Positions 10,520 through 20,882 of a stretch of 64,000 nt of DNA are shown here, one piece after another. The DNA comes from Bedellia somnulentella (taxonomy: Eukaryota; Arthropoda; Insecta; Lepidoptera; Bedelliidae): positions 6,944,001 to 7,008,000 of the forward strand of contig OY755177.1 in the NCBI GenBank assembly GCA_963576735.1, written 5' to 3'. The notes under the pieces are model-generated. The model ran no database searches and had not been told where the DNA came from. It saw nothing but the letters and a program-made list of their open reading frames with translations. The position numbers and the translations under genes were made by a program. The number at the start of each line of letters is the position of its first letter. The first letter of the stretch is position 1.

Positions 10520-10745
10520 GAACATGAAAAACTAAACTAAATAAAAACTGAACATAAAAACAAAAATATAAATAACAAGATTTTAAAAACGAGAGTTAAA
10601 AATAAAAACCATTGTCACAAGCCATACCCTGCGTAGCAATGAATTGGCGGCTGACTCAGCATTATCGTTGTACAACAACGACAAGTGACTCACAACACTG
10701 ATTTTCAGTCACCGCCAGGAACCGCACGGACTTATGAAAACTAAA
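10520..10745 (-). repeat. LINE 3'-end-like repeat, second copy
   Basis: Reverse-strand relative of 9195-9575: GGCGGTGACTGAAAATCAGTG, then CCAATTCATTGCTACGCAGG. Tail region AT-rich. Confidence 0.5.
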
Positions 10746-11138
10746 TAACTAAACTCAGTGCATAATATAAATATACCTACACACAAGATAATATGTATAC
10801 ACACAGGTAAATTAAAAAAATAATTGTAATAAAACAAAATACTAATATCAAGTAGTGAACGATTACATAATATCAAAACAAAATATTTTATTAATTATGA
10901 ATATCTGACGAAATATATATGTAATTGAGGCAATAAATAGACTTATTACATACCGGGGCTTAAGAGTGTATGCAAAATGCTTGAATAATTATAGCCTAGA
11001 AATAAATGTAAATAAAATAAAAAATGTAAATACAAGTACATATTTAATATCAAAGAACAGGTGCGGGATTTTGTTGAACTAGAAGTAATTTTTAAGCTTT
11101 CGCTTTCTGGATGGTTTTAGTCAGTACAGATCAAGTTA
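10746..11138. other. Unassigned AT-rich stretch
   Basis: No ORF, repeat or signal that I can support. Confidence 0.4.
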
Positions 11139-11342
11139 AGGCGGATTTATACAGGGTAAGTAACTGACTCCGAATTCGAGTCAAGTCAGCGCTGACCCGA
11201 AAAAAACCCAATGTGAATTGTTTCAAGTCAGTACAGTGCGGTTGAAGTCAGCGCTGACTTAAATATTCGCATACGAATATTTAGAAGTCAGTCAGACTGA
11301 CGCCGCTACTGACTTGCGCACTTACCCTGTATAAATCCGCCT
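11139..11342. mobile_element. MITE, 204 bp, PIF/Harbinger-like, TTA target duplication
   Basis: Perfect terminal inverted repeats of at least 23 bp start AGGCGGATTTATACAGGG on each strand, flanked on both sides by TTA (11136-11138 and 11343-11345). The inside holds two copies of GTCAGCGCTGAC and other palindromic GTCA/TGAC motifs. A 3-bp TWA duplication and a short length fit a Harbinger-type MITE. No coding capacity. Confidence 0.75.
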
Positions 11343-11565
11343 TTAGTCGTAGTCTCACTGTGGTCAGTAAAGTGTGTCGGTTAAGTAACTACTTGTGTCA
11401 AATTCAAATCAAATCTAGTATGTAATTTAGTAAGGATATGGTCACGGGCAAGATGGCTTATTTCATGTATAAGTATGGTGTTTCTCTACCGATTTATATG
11501 ATTCTTTTTTATTGAATATGTAATAATGTTAACTTTTTTAAATAAGGGATAAGTGAGAGTATTCT

Positions 11566-11853
11566 CACCGTTAACAACCATGATAAATTAACCACACATA
11601 TGTCTTTCATTTTTAACGGTGAGGGAAAACATCGTGAGGAAACCCACATGGCTGAGTTGTACTTAGTCATGTGACAGTGTATTCGTACAAAACGTCGATA
11701 GGCCTGCCCCCTATCACGTGAGTACACTTTCCATGCAAAACGTGGGTACTCTGAACACCAGGTGACAAAGTCACGTGATGTTCAGAAGTATTAGTGCCTC
11801 TGCCAACCCCTTCGGGGATATTCGGCGTGAACGTTTATGTTATGTTATGTTAT
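11566..11853 (+). mobile_element. SINE-B with inverted head segment
   Basis: From about 11611 the SINE runs forward to the (TTATG) tail at 11853. Just before it, 11566-11608 is the same family reversed (CACCGTTAACAACCATG.. against GGTTGTTAACGGTG), a head-to-head arrangement. The tRNA head is missing. Confidence 0.8.
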
Positions 11854-11855
11854 GA

Positions 11856-12349
11856 GAGTATTCTATACGTAAGAGTAAACCAATATAATCAGAATGCTCC
11901 GAACTGCTAAGCTATCAGGAGTTACACGCGTTATTGTGAGTCAACCATAAAAGATACACATATGTTTTTCCGGAATATTTTTTAGACAATTATATGTAGA
12001 ATATTTCCGTCACACATAATTTCTATGTAACTTTAACTATTAAGGCTGTACACGCGACATAAGCTTAACAAATGGAGTAACTTCTTCCATTTTCCCAAGA
12101 TTCCCCTTCACTACACTGCTGAAAAGTATACTATAACCTGCCTAGGAGTATGAAAAATAATTGTGCCAAGTTTCGTTACAATCCGTCGATTAGTTTTTGC
12201 TTCTATAAGGAACATACAAACCGACAGACAGAAGGACAAAAAATTTATTGATTGCATTTTTGGCATCAGTATCGATCACTAATGACCCCCTGATAGTTAT
12301 TTTGTAAATATATTTCATGTACAGAATTGACCTCTCTACAAATATATTA
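11856..12349. repeat. Dispersed insect-type repeat segment (about 12040-12349) in unassigned sequence
   Basis: GTGCCAAGTTTCGTTACAATCC, ..GTCGATTAGTTTTTGC and ACATACAAACCGACAGACAG are patterns I associate with common lepidopteran repeats; not searched here. No coding sequence. 11856-12040 has nothing recognisable. Confidence 0.4.
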
Positions 12350-12435
12350 TACATACATATACTCATGGCTATAAATCCCTAGAAGGGGTAGCCAGAGCTA
12401 AAGAATTATAAATTCCTCAGCCATTTTTGGAAGTT
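12350..12435 (-). mobile_element. SIDE-A 3' part, interrupted by the next copy
   Basis: Tail and 3' end of a SIDE-A; it breaks off at GGAAGTT where the tail of a second SIDE-A begins, so a later copy landed on or beside it. Confidence 0.75.
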
Positions 12436-12696
12436 ACATACATACATATACTCACGGCTATAATTCCCTGGGAGGAGTAGCCAGGAGTAGTAGGAGGAAT
12501 TAGAAATTCTTCAGCCACTTTTGGAAGTTGCGTGGGGAAAATATGGTGAAATAATGGTTGTTGGTCATGGGTCTCCAACCGCATCGCCCAATAATCCCTC
12601 AAAAGCCCCAATTCCGTTAGTCACCTCTTACTTACACCCACTGGAAGTGAACCGAACCCATGGGGTAGTGCTATTCTAAGCCGACACTACACAGCA
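12436..12696 (-). mobile_element. SIDE-A, near full length
   Basis: Complete from (TACA)n tail to ACACTACACAGCA, with small internal changes such as a duplicated GGAGGAGTAG region near 12470. Confidence 0.85.
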
Positions 12697-13064
12697 CTGA
12701 TGGCGTGAGTATATGCATGTATTCATTCAAGAGAGAGCCGATTATTTCAACTGAATCTGAAGGGAAACTATTAAAAGTTTGACAGTTAATCTAAGATGTA
12801 ATGGCTCAACCCACTAGTGACTTCCAAACTAAATTGGTATTGCGATTGCTAATACCTCACTATTTGATCATTGCTCACTTTAGTAAAAGTTAACAGTAAA
12901 CAGTTGAAATAATTTGATTTAAGTTTTTAGAATTAAACACATAACTAGATGATTACAAGATAATTTAACTCGTTTGCAATAAACAAGAATATCATAATAT
13001 AATTAAATTACATAATGTTTTCTGAAAATTTAACCACAGACTCTGATAATATACAAACATATCT
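12697..13064. other. Unassigned AT-rich stretch
   Basis: No credible ORF or repeat match inside the window. Confidence 0.4.
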
Positions 13065-13255
13065 GCACTCACCGCTGAAAATCCGAAAAATAATAATAGT
13101 TAGACCTTTGGAATTCATTTTTACGTCACTTTTGAAAGTTTAGTGGTGAAGAGTGTATAATAAAGTCCCGGAATAGTTTAAAAATCTCAATACCCTGAAT
13201 CTCTTCGTACGACACCTGAGGGAGGAAATGGGTCAGTTCTACTATTAAATCTTAC
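13065..13255 (-). mobile_element. Old, divergent SIDE-A
   Basis: Order of landmarks kept (CTCACCG, CACTTTTGAAAGTTTAGTGG, TCAATACCCTGA, CGTACGACACC, AAATGGGTCAGTTCTA) but many substitutions and gaps. It appears older than the other copies. Confidence 0.5.
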
Positions 13256-13565
13256 ATATATACGGAATCAGAAAATTGCTTAATATAATAAGTTAATATA
13301 AGATGTTTTTTATAATAATAATATAATTAGTTAGATACAATTGATTCTGATAATAATTTATAAACTACTTACCGTTATATGAAGACTGATTGTTTAAGTC
13401 TTTTCTGTTTATTGTTGCCTGAAATACAGGCAAATAACCTACCTCAGAACAGGACAATGTTCTATTTTTGTACTTTAAATAACTAACTAGAATAAGACGA
13501 ATTTTATGTACTTTTGAAAACTGAATAAAATATTATTTTTAAGTTGTCGATTACAGTGGCAATTT
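13256..13565 (+). repeat. 3' UTR of a CR1/Jockey-type LINE, same family as 38806-39735
   Basis: Colinear with 39418-39700: CGGAATCAGA..ATTGCTTAATATAATAAG, TGCCTGAAATACAGG, ACTAACTAG. Only the last few codons and UTR are present, so the copy is strongly 5'-truncated. Confidence 0.7.
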
Positions 13566-13579
13566 TTTAAATGTTTGGT

Positions 13580-13690
13580 TGTAAAATTGTAACGATAGAC
13601 CTGCCCCTTATCAGATGAATGCACTGTCGCAGCAAACCGTAGGTACTCATGTGACATAAATGTACTCTGCCATCTCAGATGACTTGCAGG
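13580..13690 (+). mobile_element. Degenerate SINE-B fragment
   Basis: CGATAGACCTGCCCCTTATCA.. and following words follow SINE-B order with heavy decay. Confidence 0.4.
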
Positions 13691-14300
13691 GCAGTCCAGT
13701 GATTCACAATTATTTTAAGATTAACAGTAACAATAATAACACATTGTTTTCAGTCTTTTCCACAATTAAATACGTAATACTATTTTTTACTAATTGCCAT
13801 TTTATCAGTAATGTATTTGTTCCAAAATAAGAAACCATAAGTACCAAAATAAATAAATAACTATAATAAACTAAATGAGCTGTCTGTACATCTGTAAAAT
13901 GTCGTATTTTGTTAAATGCTTAGGCAGCACTTCTTAGCCTGCCAGTGCGTGGAGTCAAGGATTTATCGCTAAAAAGTTAGTTATTTAAAAAATTAATAGC
14001 TAAATATATTTAAATAAATTAATTTTCATATTTATCTTCGTTCCTTAAATAGATTTTATTGTAAACTAGTGTCTGCGTCGACTTCGCAATATCAGTGATA
14101 TAATTTGAATATGAGCGTGGTGATACCAGTGTTCGTTCTGGAGGCCATAGGTTACCATTAACGAAAGTTTTTTTTCAGATTGATACTGACCGCTACTCAC
14201 CTGACTCCTTATCACATAGACTACATTCCCAATTTATCAATCTATGTATTATCAGCTGTTTACTGGTTTCTCAGCTATATTGCTAAAGGTATAGATAAAA
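13691..14300. other. Unassigned AT-rich stretch
   Basis: Nothing recognisable; GTGTCTGCGTCGACTTCGC near 14070 has no partner in the window. Confidence 0.35.
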
Positions 14301-14644
14301 TATAGCTCAGTGGGTAGAGCACCGCTTATCGTGCACACGATGAGGGTTCAAATCTCGGGTCGATCGAATAACAATTTCTCTTAATTTATCATATGTGTTA
14401 ACGGTGAGGGAAAAAATCGTGAGGAAACCCATATGACTAAGTTGTACTTAGTCATGTGAAAGTGTATTCGTATAAAACGGCGATAGACCTGCCCCCTATC
14501 ACGTGAGTACACTGTCCCACACACTGTCCAAGCAAAATGTGGGTGCTCTGAACACCAGGTGATAACGTCACGTGTTGTTCAGAATTATTAGGACCTCTGC
14601 AAACCCCTTCGGGAATATACAGCGTAAACGTTTGAGTTGAGTAT
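14301..14644 (+). mobile_element. SINE-B, full length, well-preserved tRNA head
   Basis: ATAGCTCAGTGGGTAGAGC (A box) and GGGTTCAAATCTCGGG (B box) are close to tRNA consensus. Body has a short duplication (CACACACTGTCC). Tail changed to GTTTGAGTTGAG. Confidence 0.85.
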
Positions 14645-15281
14645 AAATATAACTTCTGTTTAATTTTTGTAAGCCATTTTATTATACAAAATACCATTTC
14701 AAGCAAACAAGGTACAGCATTATTATGAATATATCTTAAACATTAAATACAATCAATGTAGCTAGTTAGTAGTTCAGTGAGCTGCCAAAAACCAACCGAA
14801 CAAAATATTTTGATATAATATCACATATCCCAAATTGAATAAAAGTTTGAAAATAATATTAATGTTTAGTTCCAAAGAATTTCGGAAACGAAAGATAGGT
14901 TAATGATCACCTAGAATTTGTTTTGGAAAAAAAATATTCTTACGTATTCATATGAGATAAATGTTATATTGATGAGATTGTTAATAAGTATGAATGAATT
15001 AAATTATTTATTCAGAAAAAAGACAAAAGGATAAGACTTAAATAAAATACAACATACAAAGTTTACAAAAGTAAAATATGGTCGTTTACACACGCTGATG
15101 TACATAGTACAGACTAGGTCGAACCCGTATTACAGTCACCAGAGTCTTCCAATGTTTACAAGTAAAAATGATACTAAAGTCTTAACAATGATAAATGTAA
15201 ACAAAAGTAGTGAGTGCTCTAGATAAATTGGGAAACATATTATATTAAAATAATGCAATATATATATATATATATATATAT
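14645..15281. other. Unassigned AT-rich stretch ending in an (AT)n run
   Basis: No coding motif. The (TA)n at about 15258-15281 is the insertion target of the foldback element that follows. Confidence 0.4.
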
Positions 15282-15473
15282 GTCGCAGGAAAATCGTCAA
15301 ACTCGTTAACTTATCCGGAAATCCGTCAAACAGCAAACGAATTTACATCTTACCTGATAGGTTTTAGGAAACTTGTAAAATAACGAACTCACCTCAGGAA
15401 ATTTGTAAATGGGGATCATTTTTGACAAGTTTCCGACTTTAAAATTCTGTATTTTAGGAACTTTACAAGTTTC

Positions 15474-15589
15474 GTTTACCCGAGGTCGCGGGTTCGATCC
15501 CCGCCTGTGTCGAAATTTTTCTTTCCTTTATTTATTCTTTATTTATTAGTAATAATCCCCACATGAGGTTTTCATGAACAAAAAGATTT
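15474..15589 (+). mobile_element. SINE-C, 5'-truncated, 16-bp target duplication
   Basis: It starts in the tRNA anticodon-arm region (GTTTACCCGAGGTCGCGGG), includes the B box GGTTCGATCCCCGCC and ends CACATGAGGTTTTCATGAAC. The direct repeat GAACTTTACAAGTTTC occurs at 15458-15473 and 15590-15605. Confidence 0.88.
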
Positions 15590-15721
15590 GAACTTTACAA
15601 GTTTCCTGAATCCCGCTAGGAAAGTTGTCAATGTAGCGCTGACGGCGCGGAGAGAGGGATTTTAGTGAATGCGGATTGGCTGGCGGCGGTCACGTGACGT
15701 GACGCATTCGCGCGTCTATAC

Positions 15722-15975
15722 TTCCGGCAATAAATCCCTAGAAAAGGTGGGAAGCCTGACCGTCGGAATAAGTAATTTTTTAGCTACTTTTGGAAGTTAA
15801 AGGGGAAAAGATTGTATTGTAATGTAAACCAGGTGACAAAGTCACGTGATGTTCAGAAGTATTAGTACCTCTGCCAACCCCTTCGGGGATATGCGGCGTG
15901 AATGTTTATGTTATGTTATGTAATGTAAACATTATTGGCGATAGGTCTCAAAAAGCATCGCCTCCAATGACATCC
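15722..15975 (-). mobile_element. SIDE-A fragment split by a SINE-B piece
   Basis: 15722-15829 and 15921-15975 are the two parts of one decayed SIDE-A (AATAAATCCCTAGAA, CTACTTTTGGAAGTTAAAGGGG; then GGCGATAGGTCTC). The SINE-B lies between them. Confidence 0.6.
15830..15920 (+). mobile_element. SINE-B 3' fragment with 10-bp target duplication
   Basis: Begins CAGGTGACAAAGTCACGTG and ends in (TTATG)n. TAATGTAAAC is repeated at 15820-15829 and 15921-15930, so this is an independent, 5'-truncated insertion. Confidence 0.88.
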
Positions 15976-16600
15976 ATTGTTATAGGTTACCGCCATAAAT
16001 ATGTTACTGCTATTCTTAACCGATGCTTGTACGATTATAAACTCTTACAAATTTACTGCATTCATAATATTTTATCCCGCGGTTGTCCTAAGAGGAAACC
16101 AAAGGCTTTTTAAGTGGTTGTTAGGTGAAGTGGCTGCATAGCCAGCGCCACCTTCTGATTTTAGTAGTTATTCGCTACTGTGATGTGAGTGTATGAAAAG
16201 CACGTCAGAAGGTTGGTTGATTTACGAATGGAAACTTGTGTAAAAATCCATCATCGTTATAAATTATTCGTAGTTTTCGTTTACTATTACGTAAGACTAA
16301 TGCTTTTTTCTTTGCTCAACTCACTTCTTAACCAATCATCATAAGTAACTGGTTCTATTAACAATTTCACTAGCAGCCATTAGGAGGCTTACAAATTTCC
16401 TAAATTATAAATTCAAAACTAGGAAACTTGTCAAAAATGATCTCCACTTACAATTTTCCTGAGGTGAGTTCGTTATTTTACAAGTTTTCTAAAACCTATC
16501 AGGTAAGATGTAAATTCGCATGCTGTTTGACGGATTTTCGTTAACTTACAAGTTTCCTAGGAAACTTATAAGTTAACGAGTTTGACGATTTTCCTGCGAC

Positions 16601-16875
16601 ATATATATATAATATGTTTCCCATATATACGTAAAAGTAATATGTAAATAAATATTCTTTGAGAATATGTGTATATGTACTCGTATTATTTAATGTGTAA
16701 TAAAAAAATGAATACTTAATTTGACATATATAGTATGATGAAAAGTCCTGAACCTTAACATTGCTACAAATGAGAATTATAAAAAAAAAACAAAATTGTG
16801 AATCATACTTCAGTTAAAATAAAAAATATTTACATTGATAGTATAAAAATTAAATTATAGCCAAATATGTATATA
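16601..16875. other. AT-rich flank and 3' UTR of the next element
   Basis: Probably contains the 3' UTR of the RLE-type LINE fragment to its right; no signal of its own. Confidence 0.35.
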
Positions 16876-17447
16876 TTACAAACGAAAAATTTCGTAAAAT
16901 TCATCGTTCTCGGTGTAGGGTAACGTACCCAATATGCTAGCAGCGTTTCCTCTTTGGATGGCCAAACTAATACGTTGGCCGAGGTAGCTGCCAGCTCTGC
17001 GATTACCACACACTTCCACAAGGCGAGCGGACAGTTCTTTAAAGAAAAGCCGCGCCTCGTTGCCCCACGGGCCGAGAGTTTCAACGGCGAAAGGTATTAA
17101 ATGATAGTCATTTGTTAAAAGTGAGTATTTACGCCGTTTGAAACTCTCGGCGTTGGTAGCAGCAGTACCTGCCCGTGCTGCCGACCCGGATAAATGGCAA
17201 GGCACCAGAGTGTCGACACAATTTGCATCCCATATCAGCGCCCTGCCATTCCTCCAAGGCAACAAAGTCATACCATTGGGTCTCTTGCCATCGTCCCGCA
17301 TTAAACCAGGAGGTTCCAAGGTCGCTGGCACGTGGGCGCTGACAAGAGCCCGACGGATGATATCATCTAGGGCAGCGTGTCGTGACGGGCGACCAGCACA
17401 GCGGGGGCATGAAAGTCCGTGGTGGCCCCATTGGTCAACCTGAACTA
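16876..17447 (-). pseudogene. C-terminal nuclease domain of an RLE-type LINE (RLE-LINE), 5'-truncated
   Basis: Open on the minus strand from about 17447: WGHHGLSCPRCAGRPSRHA, then LEPPGL.R.DGKRPNGMTLLPW, ALIWDANCVDT, KRRKYSLL, FAVETLGPWG and QRISLAIQRGNAASILGTLP, ending EIFRL-stop. It matches 44205-44732 and 46429-46965. HHGLSC is the second half of a CCHC knuckle; P(D/N)...WDA would be the restriction-like nuclease core, here with PD changed to PN, so this copy may be inactive. The nuclease would nick target DNA. The reading frame is still open; only the 5' part is missing. Confidence 0.75.
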
Positions 17448-17448
17448 A

Positions 17449-17691
17449 TTATTTTAGATAAATTTGCAGTTCTTCCGTTGAAATGTAATCAGTATTGCCG
17501 AGAAATTTGCTAACTGTTAGTTTGCATTGATGAGGAGAAACGTGAAAAATTTTGAGTTTATGATTAATTTTATTATATAAATCCACCTTTAAAAAACCTT
17601 TCAGCAAAAGAAGTTCTGCATAATTTTGAAGAATATACTCGATGGATATTACGTCTAGAAATTTCTTCATTACACTGGGTATTTTGGACAT
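17449..17691 (-). CDS. Unrecognised 80-aa open frame
   Basis: Abuts the truncated end of the RLE-LINE fragment. The protein is rich in Leu and Lys with a possible helical segment (ISIEYILQNYAELLLLKG) and the words SPHQCKLTVSKFL. It might be an exon or pre-existing TE sequence into which the LINE landed, but I do not recognise it, and it could be chance. No splice sites can be assigned with confidence. Confidence 0.2.
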   Translation of the reverse strand: MSKIPSVMKKFLDVISIEYILQNYAELLLLKGFLKVDLYNKINHKLKIFHVSPHQCKLTVSKFLGNTDYISTEELQIYLK

Positions 17692-17735
17692 TAAACAATT
17701 TATGTAGGTATTCTAATTACACTTGATAAAACATT

Positions 17736-19530
17736 TTATTTATTTATTTGAACACTTTATTGCATAAAGAATAGATATAATGTTTTTACAGAAGTACAGA
17801 ACATTAAAACTTAGTTCACAAAGGTGGACTTATCGCCTTAACGCGATTTCTTCCAATCAACCTTTATGGTGAGGAAAAACAAGTACATAACTCTTAACTA
17901 AAAATAAATGATAATCAGTATGCAAAACCAAACTAAACATATTTACAACCTTAACCTAAATATTAATTTATATCTAATATGTATAATAATTGTATTAAAT
18001 ATACTTCTACAGTATCTTTATAATATACATATATACACATGTATATAAATAAATTATATACATTCTGATATAGTATAATAAATACAAATATATACCTAGC
18101 ATTATAAAATCTACCAACCTAAGATCTTAACAAAATGAGATTTTAATTAATTTTTAAATATGTTTAGAGATGATGACAGCCGTATGTCAACTGGTAGTGA
18201 GTTCCACAAATTAACCGCTTTGACTGCATAGTAATCACTATATGTAGTACTGCTATGAGGAGGTACGCTCAACATCTTATTCTCCTGCGATCGTAAGGCA
18301 CGGCCGTGGGAAGACAAGTATGTGAACTTACACCGAAGATAATGGATGGCAGCAGGATTGTTAAGGGCATTATACAAAACACATAAAATATGAGTATTCC
18401 TCCGAAGTCGAATAGGGAGCCACTTTAGTTGAGCCTGATACTCAGAAACATGAGTAGTACATTTTTTTTCTCATTTTGTAAGTAAACATCGCATTAGGCT
18501 ATTGTCTGTAATGGTGTTTGTAAAATAATATGATGAATAAATAAATAAAATAAAAATAAATAAATAAAATAAATGATCGTATTTACGTAATCCAAATATA
18601 AATCGGATACATAAATTCTGGAGAAGTTCGAGTTTGTCAAGTAGCTCCTCTGTGAGGTCAAGATAGCTTACGTCTGCGTAATCAAGAATCGGATTCGGCA
18701 GAAGTAGAGACTGCGCCAGCGTAATCTTAGTGTGGTGAGGAAAAATTGCAAGCGCTTAAGTGAGTGACAAGATGCAAAGACTTTTTTACTTACGGCTTCC
18801 ACTTGGGGCATCCACGATAATGTACTGTCCATTATAACTCCTAGATTTTTGACAGAATTGACAAAGTGAATATAGATGACATCATAGCACAGCTTCCTGT
18901 CAAGAGCCATATTTGCCTTATTCAGCAACCTCGAACTGCCAAAAATAATTGCCTGTGATTTATCAGGATTTAGTAGAAGTCCAAACTTCTTCACGCATTT
19001 CGATATTATGGCTAGGTTGTTATTTATGACATCAACTGCTGAGTTTATTATCTTCCGGTAGAGCACTTGTGTAGATTTGAAGGTCGTCTGCATATAGGTG
19101 ATAGAGAGAAGTAAGTTCTTTAGCTAAGATATTGATAAATAATGAAAAAAGCAAAGGAGAAAGTACGCCGCCTTGCGGGACGCCAGCAAGTACTGGGCAC
19201 CAAGCAGAACTCTCTGCGTCAGTGCGTACGCACTGCTGACGACTTTTAAAGTAAAATAAGAACCAATTGGTGACTGTCGGAGATACGTTAAGAGATCGTA
19301 AAATGCCCAGAAGTATATCAAGATCCACAGTATTGAATGTGTTGCTAAAATCTAAAAGTGTAAGCACTGTAACCTGGTGATTTTCCAAATTTAACCGAAT
19401 TTCGTCAGTGACCTTGATGAGAGCAGTGACAGTGCTATGACCTGTTCGGAAACCAGACTGGAAATCATTGAGCAGGTGGTGAGTGAAGAGGAAATTCGAA
19501 AATTGTTCGAATACGAGGCGTTAAAGGACT
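17736..19530 (-). pseudogene. CR1/Jockey-type LINE, RT C-terminal half plus 3' UTR, decayed
   Basis: On the minus strand: NDFQSGFRTGHST, LLDFSNTFNTVD (motif A), AGVPQGGVLSPLLFSLFIN (motif B), YADDLQIY (motif C, YADD), LNPDKSQAIIFG, KNLGVIMDSTLSW, then a break, and LRSQENKMLSVPPH..SDYYAVKAVNLWNSLP at 18377-18147. The pieces lie in different frames (19388-19032, 19093-18668, 18377-18147). An AT-rich insertion with (AAATAAAT)n lies at about 18450-18590. The 3' UTR ends ATAAAGTGTTCAAATAAATA at about 17736-17760. The endonuclease is missing, so the copy is 5'-truncated. Confidence 0.8.
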
Positions 19531-19604
19531 TTTGATAGAAATGGTAATTAAATGATTATTTTGGAAACATATAATTTACGAACTGATAACACGTCAGCTA
19601 TTTT

Positions 19605-19715
19605 GAATTAGTTGGTCGTAGGGGTACGAAAGAGCAAATTATAGCTCACCTTGAGAATTGCTCTTTGAGACCTTTCGAGTTTAAGCATGTAAGATTTAGA
19701 AGCACCACCCCAAAC
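19605..19715 (-). pseudogene. RT C-terminal scrap of another CR1/Jockey LINE
   Basis: Minus-strand translation contains VWGGASKSYMLKLERSQRAIL, matching WGGAGITTMLKLERAQRALL in the element at 38806-39735. About 35 codons remain. Confidence 0.65.
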
Positions 19716-19739
19716 TCTAATACATTAAGACAATAGTGA

Positions 19740-20754
19740 TTGTGTAAGCGCGTAGTGATAGTAGTGATACCATACACCATAGTGATAGATGACGATACCA
19801 GTGACAACCCGTTGGATAAGACATTCTACCGAATGAATCTTCGAATGAAACTGAGGTTAGTTGCTGTAATACTTTATCACCAGATGACCTGGATCTCCTC
19901 CCCACACAATGTGACACAAATTGGCCTGAAAAACGTGTGAGACGCAAACCAGACTATTATAATGTTGCAAGCATGTGTGTGGAAATAGCAGGTGAAAACC
20001 ATACTACTAGTGATGTGTTAAATAGTTCGAAAAAATAACAATAGCAGTGTGCAATAAGGGAAGAGTTGAAATCTTTTAGTGATAATGACATTTTGGAGCT
20101 AGTGGATAGGCTAAAATACAAAACTGTGGTCAAAGCTAAGTGGGTGTTTAAAAAGAAACTTAGTAGTGATAGTGAAGTGCGCTACAGGGCCAGGCTTGTG
20201 GTCAAAGGTTTTACCCAGAAAAAAGGAATTGACTTTGATGAGACTTTTTCGCCAGTTTTAAGATATTCTACATTTAGATTGTTATTAGCTTTAAGTGTTC
20301 AATTAGATTTATGTATGAACCATCTTGATGTTCCAACAGCCTTTCTAAATGGAGTTTTAAAAGAAACCGTGTACATGGAAGTATCAGAATGTTCAGAATT
20401 TTATAATTGTAATAACAAAGTCCTCAAGAGAGCAATTTATGGTCTAAAACAATCAGCACGAGATTGTTATGTTAGAGTTGAGGATTGTTTATTAAAGTTA
20501 GACTATAAAAAATCTGATTATGAACCGTAGAACCGTGTCTTTTATATAAAAAAAAAGTGTTAAAGTATATATTGCTCTCTTTGTGGATGTTTTTTTTGTT
20601 TCCTATAATGGTCAGAATGAATATACACTATTACTAAATTAGTTAGTTGAAAAATTTTGAATCAAAGATTTAGGTCAGTTGAAACAGTGTCCCGGTATAA
20701 ATATAAATGTGTACAAAGACAGTATTACTGTAGACCAGAAGCAGTATATAGATA
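19740..20754 (+). pseudogene. Copia integrase-RT linker and reverse transcriptase, 5' block
   Basis: The linker region (TNWPEKRVRRKPDYY) at about 19900-19970 is followed by RT: KAKWVFKKKLSSD, ARLVVKGFTQKKGIDFDETFSPV (20066-20250), LDVPTAFLNGVL (motif A Asp), IYGLKQSARD. The frame stops at 20528. The catalytic YVDD region is readable just after it in another frame as LFVDVFFV, so the second Asp is lost. RT would copy the element RNA; this copy cannot. Confidence 0.8.
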
Positions 20755-20882
20755 TTATTCTTAACTTATTCATGTGACAGTGTATTCGTACAAAACGGTG
20801 ATAGGCCTGCCCCCTATCACGTGAGTACACTGTCCATGCAAAACGTGGGTACTCTGAACACCAGGTGACAAAGTCACGTGAT

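Larger units (their letters stand above)
15282..16600. mobile_element. Foldback element, 1.3 kb, about 160-bp inverted ends
   Basis: Both ends begin GTCGCAGGAAAATCGTCAAAC when read inward and stay alike for about 160 bp, through ATCCGTCAAACAGCA, TTACATCTTACCTGATAGG and CAGGAAA.TTGTAA, to GACAAGTTTCC. The right arm has an extra self-complementary AAGTTTCCTAGGAAACTT block. The motif AGGAAACTTGTAA recurs within the arms. Flanks on both sides are (AT)n, so a TA target is likely. The interior was later filled by SINE-C, SIDE-A and SINE-B copies; no transposase is visible. Confidence 0.75.

Noticed and set aside
17449..17691. SAM-like domain in the 80-aa frame
   Set aside because: A loose helix pattern only; key positions do not fit well enough to name it.
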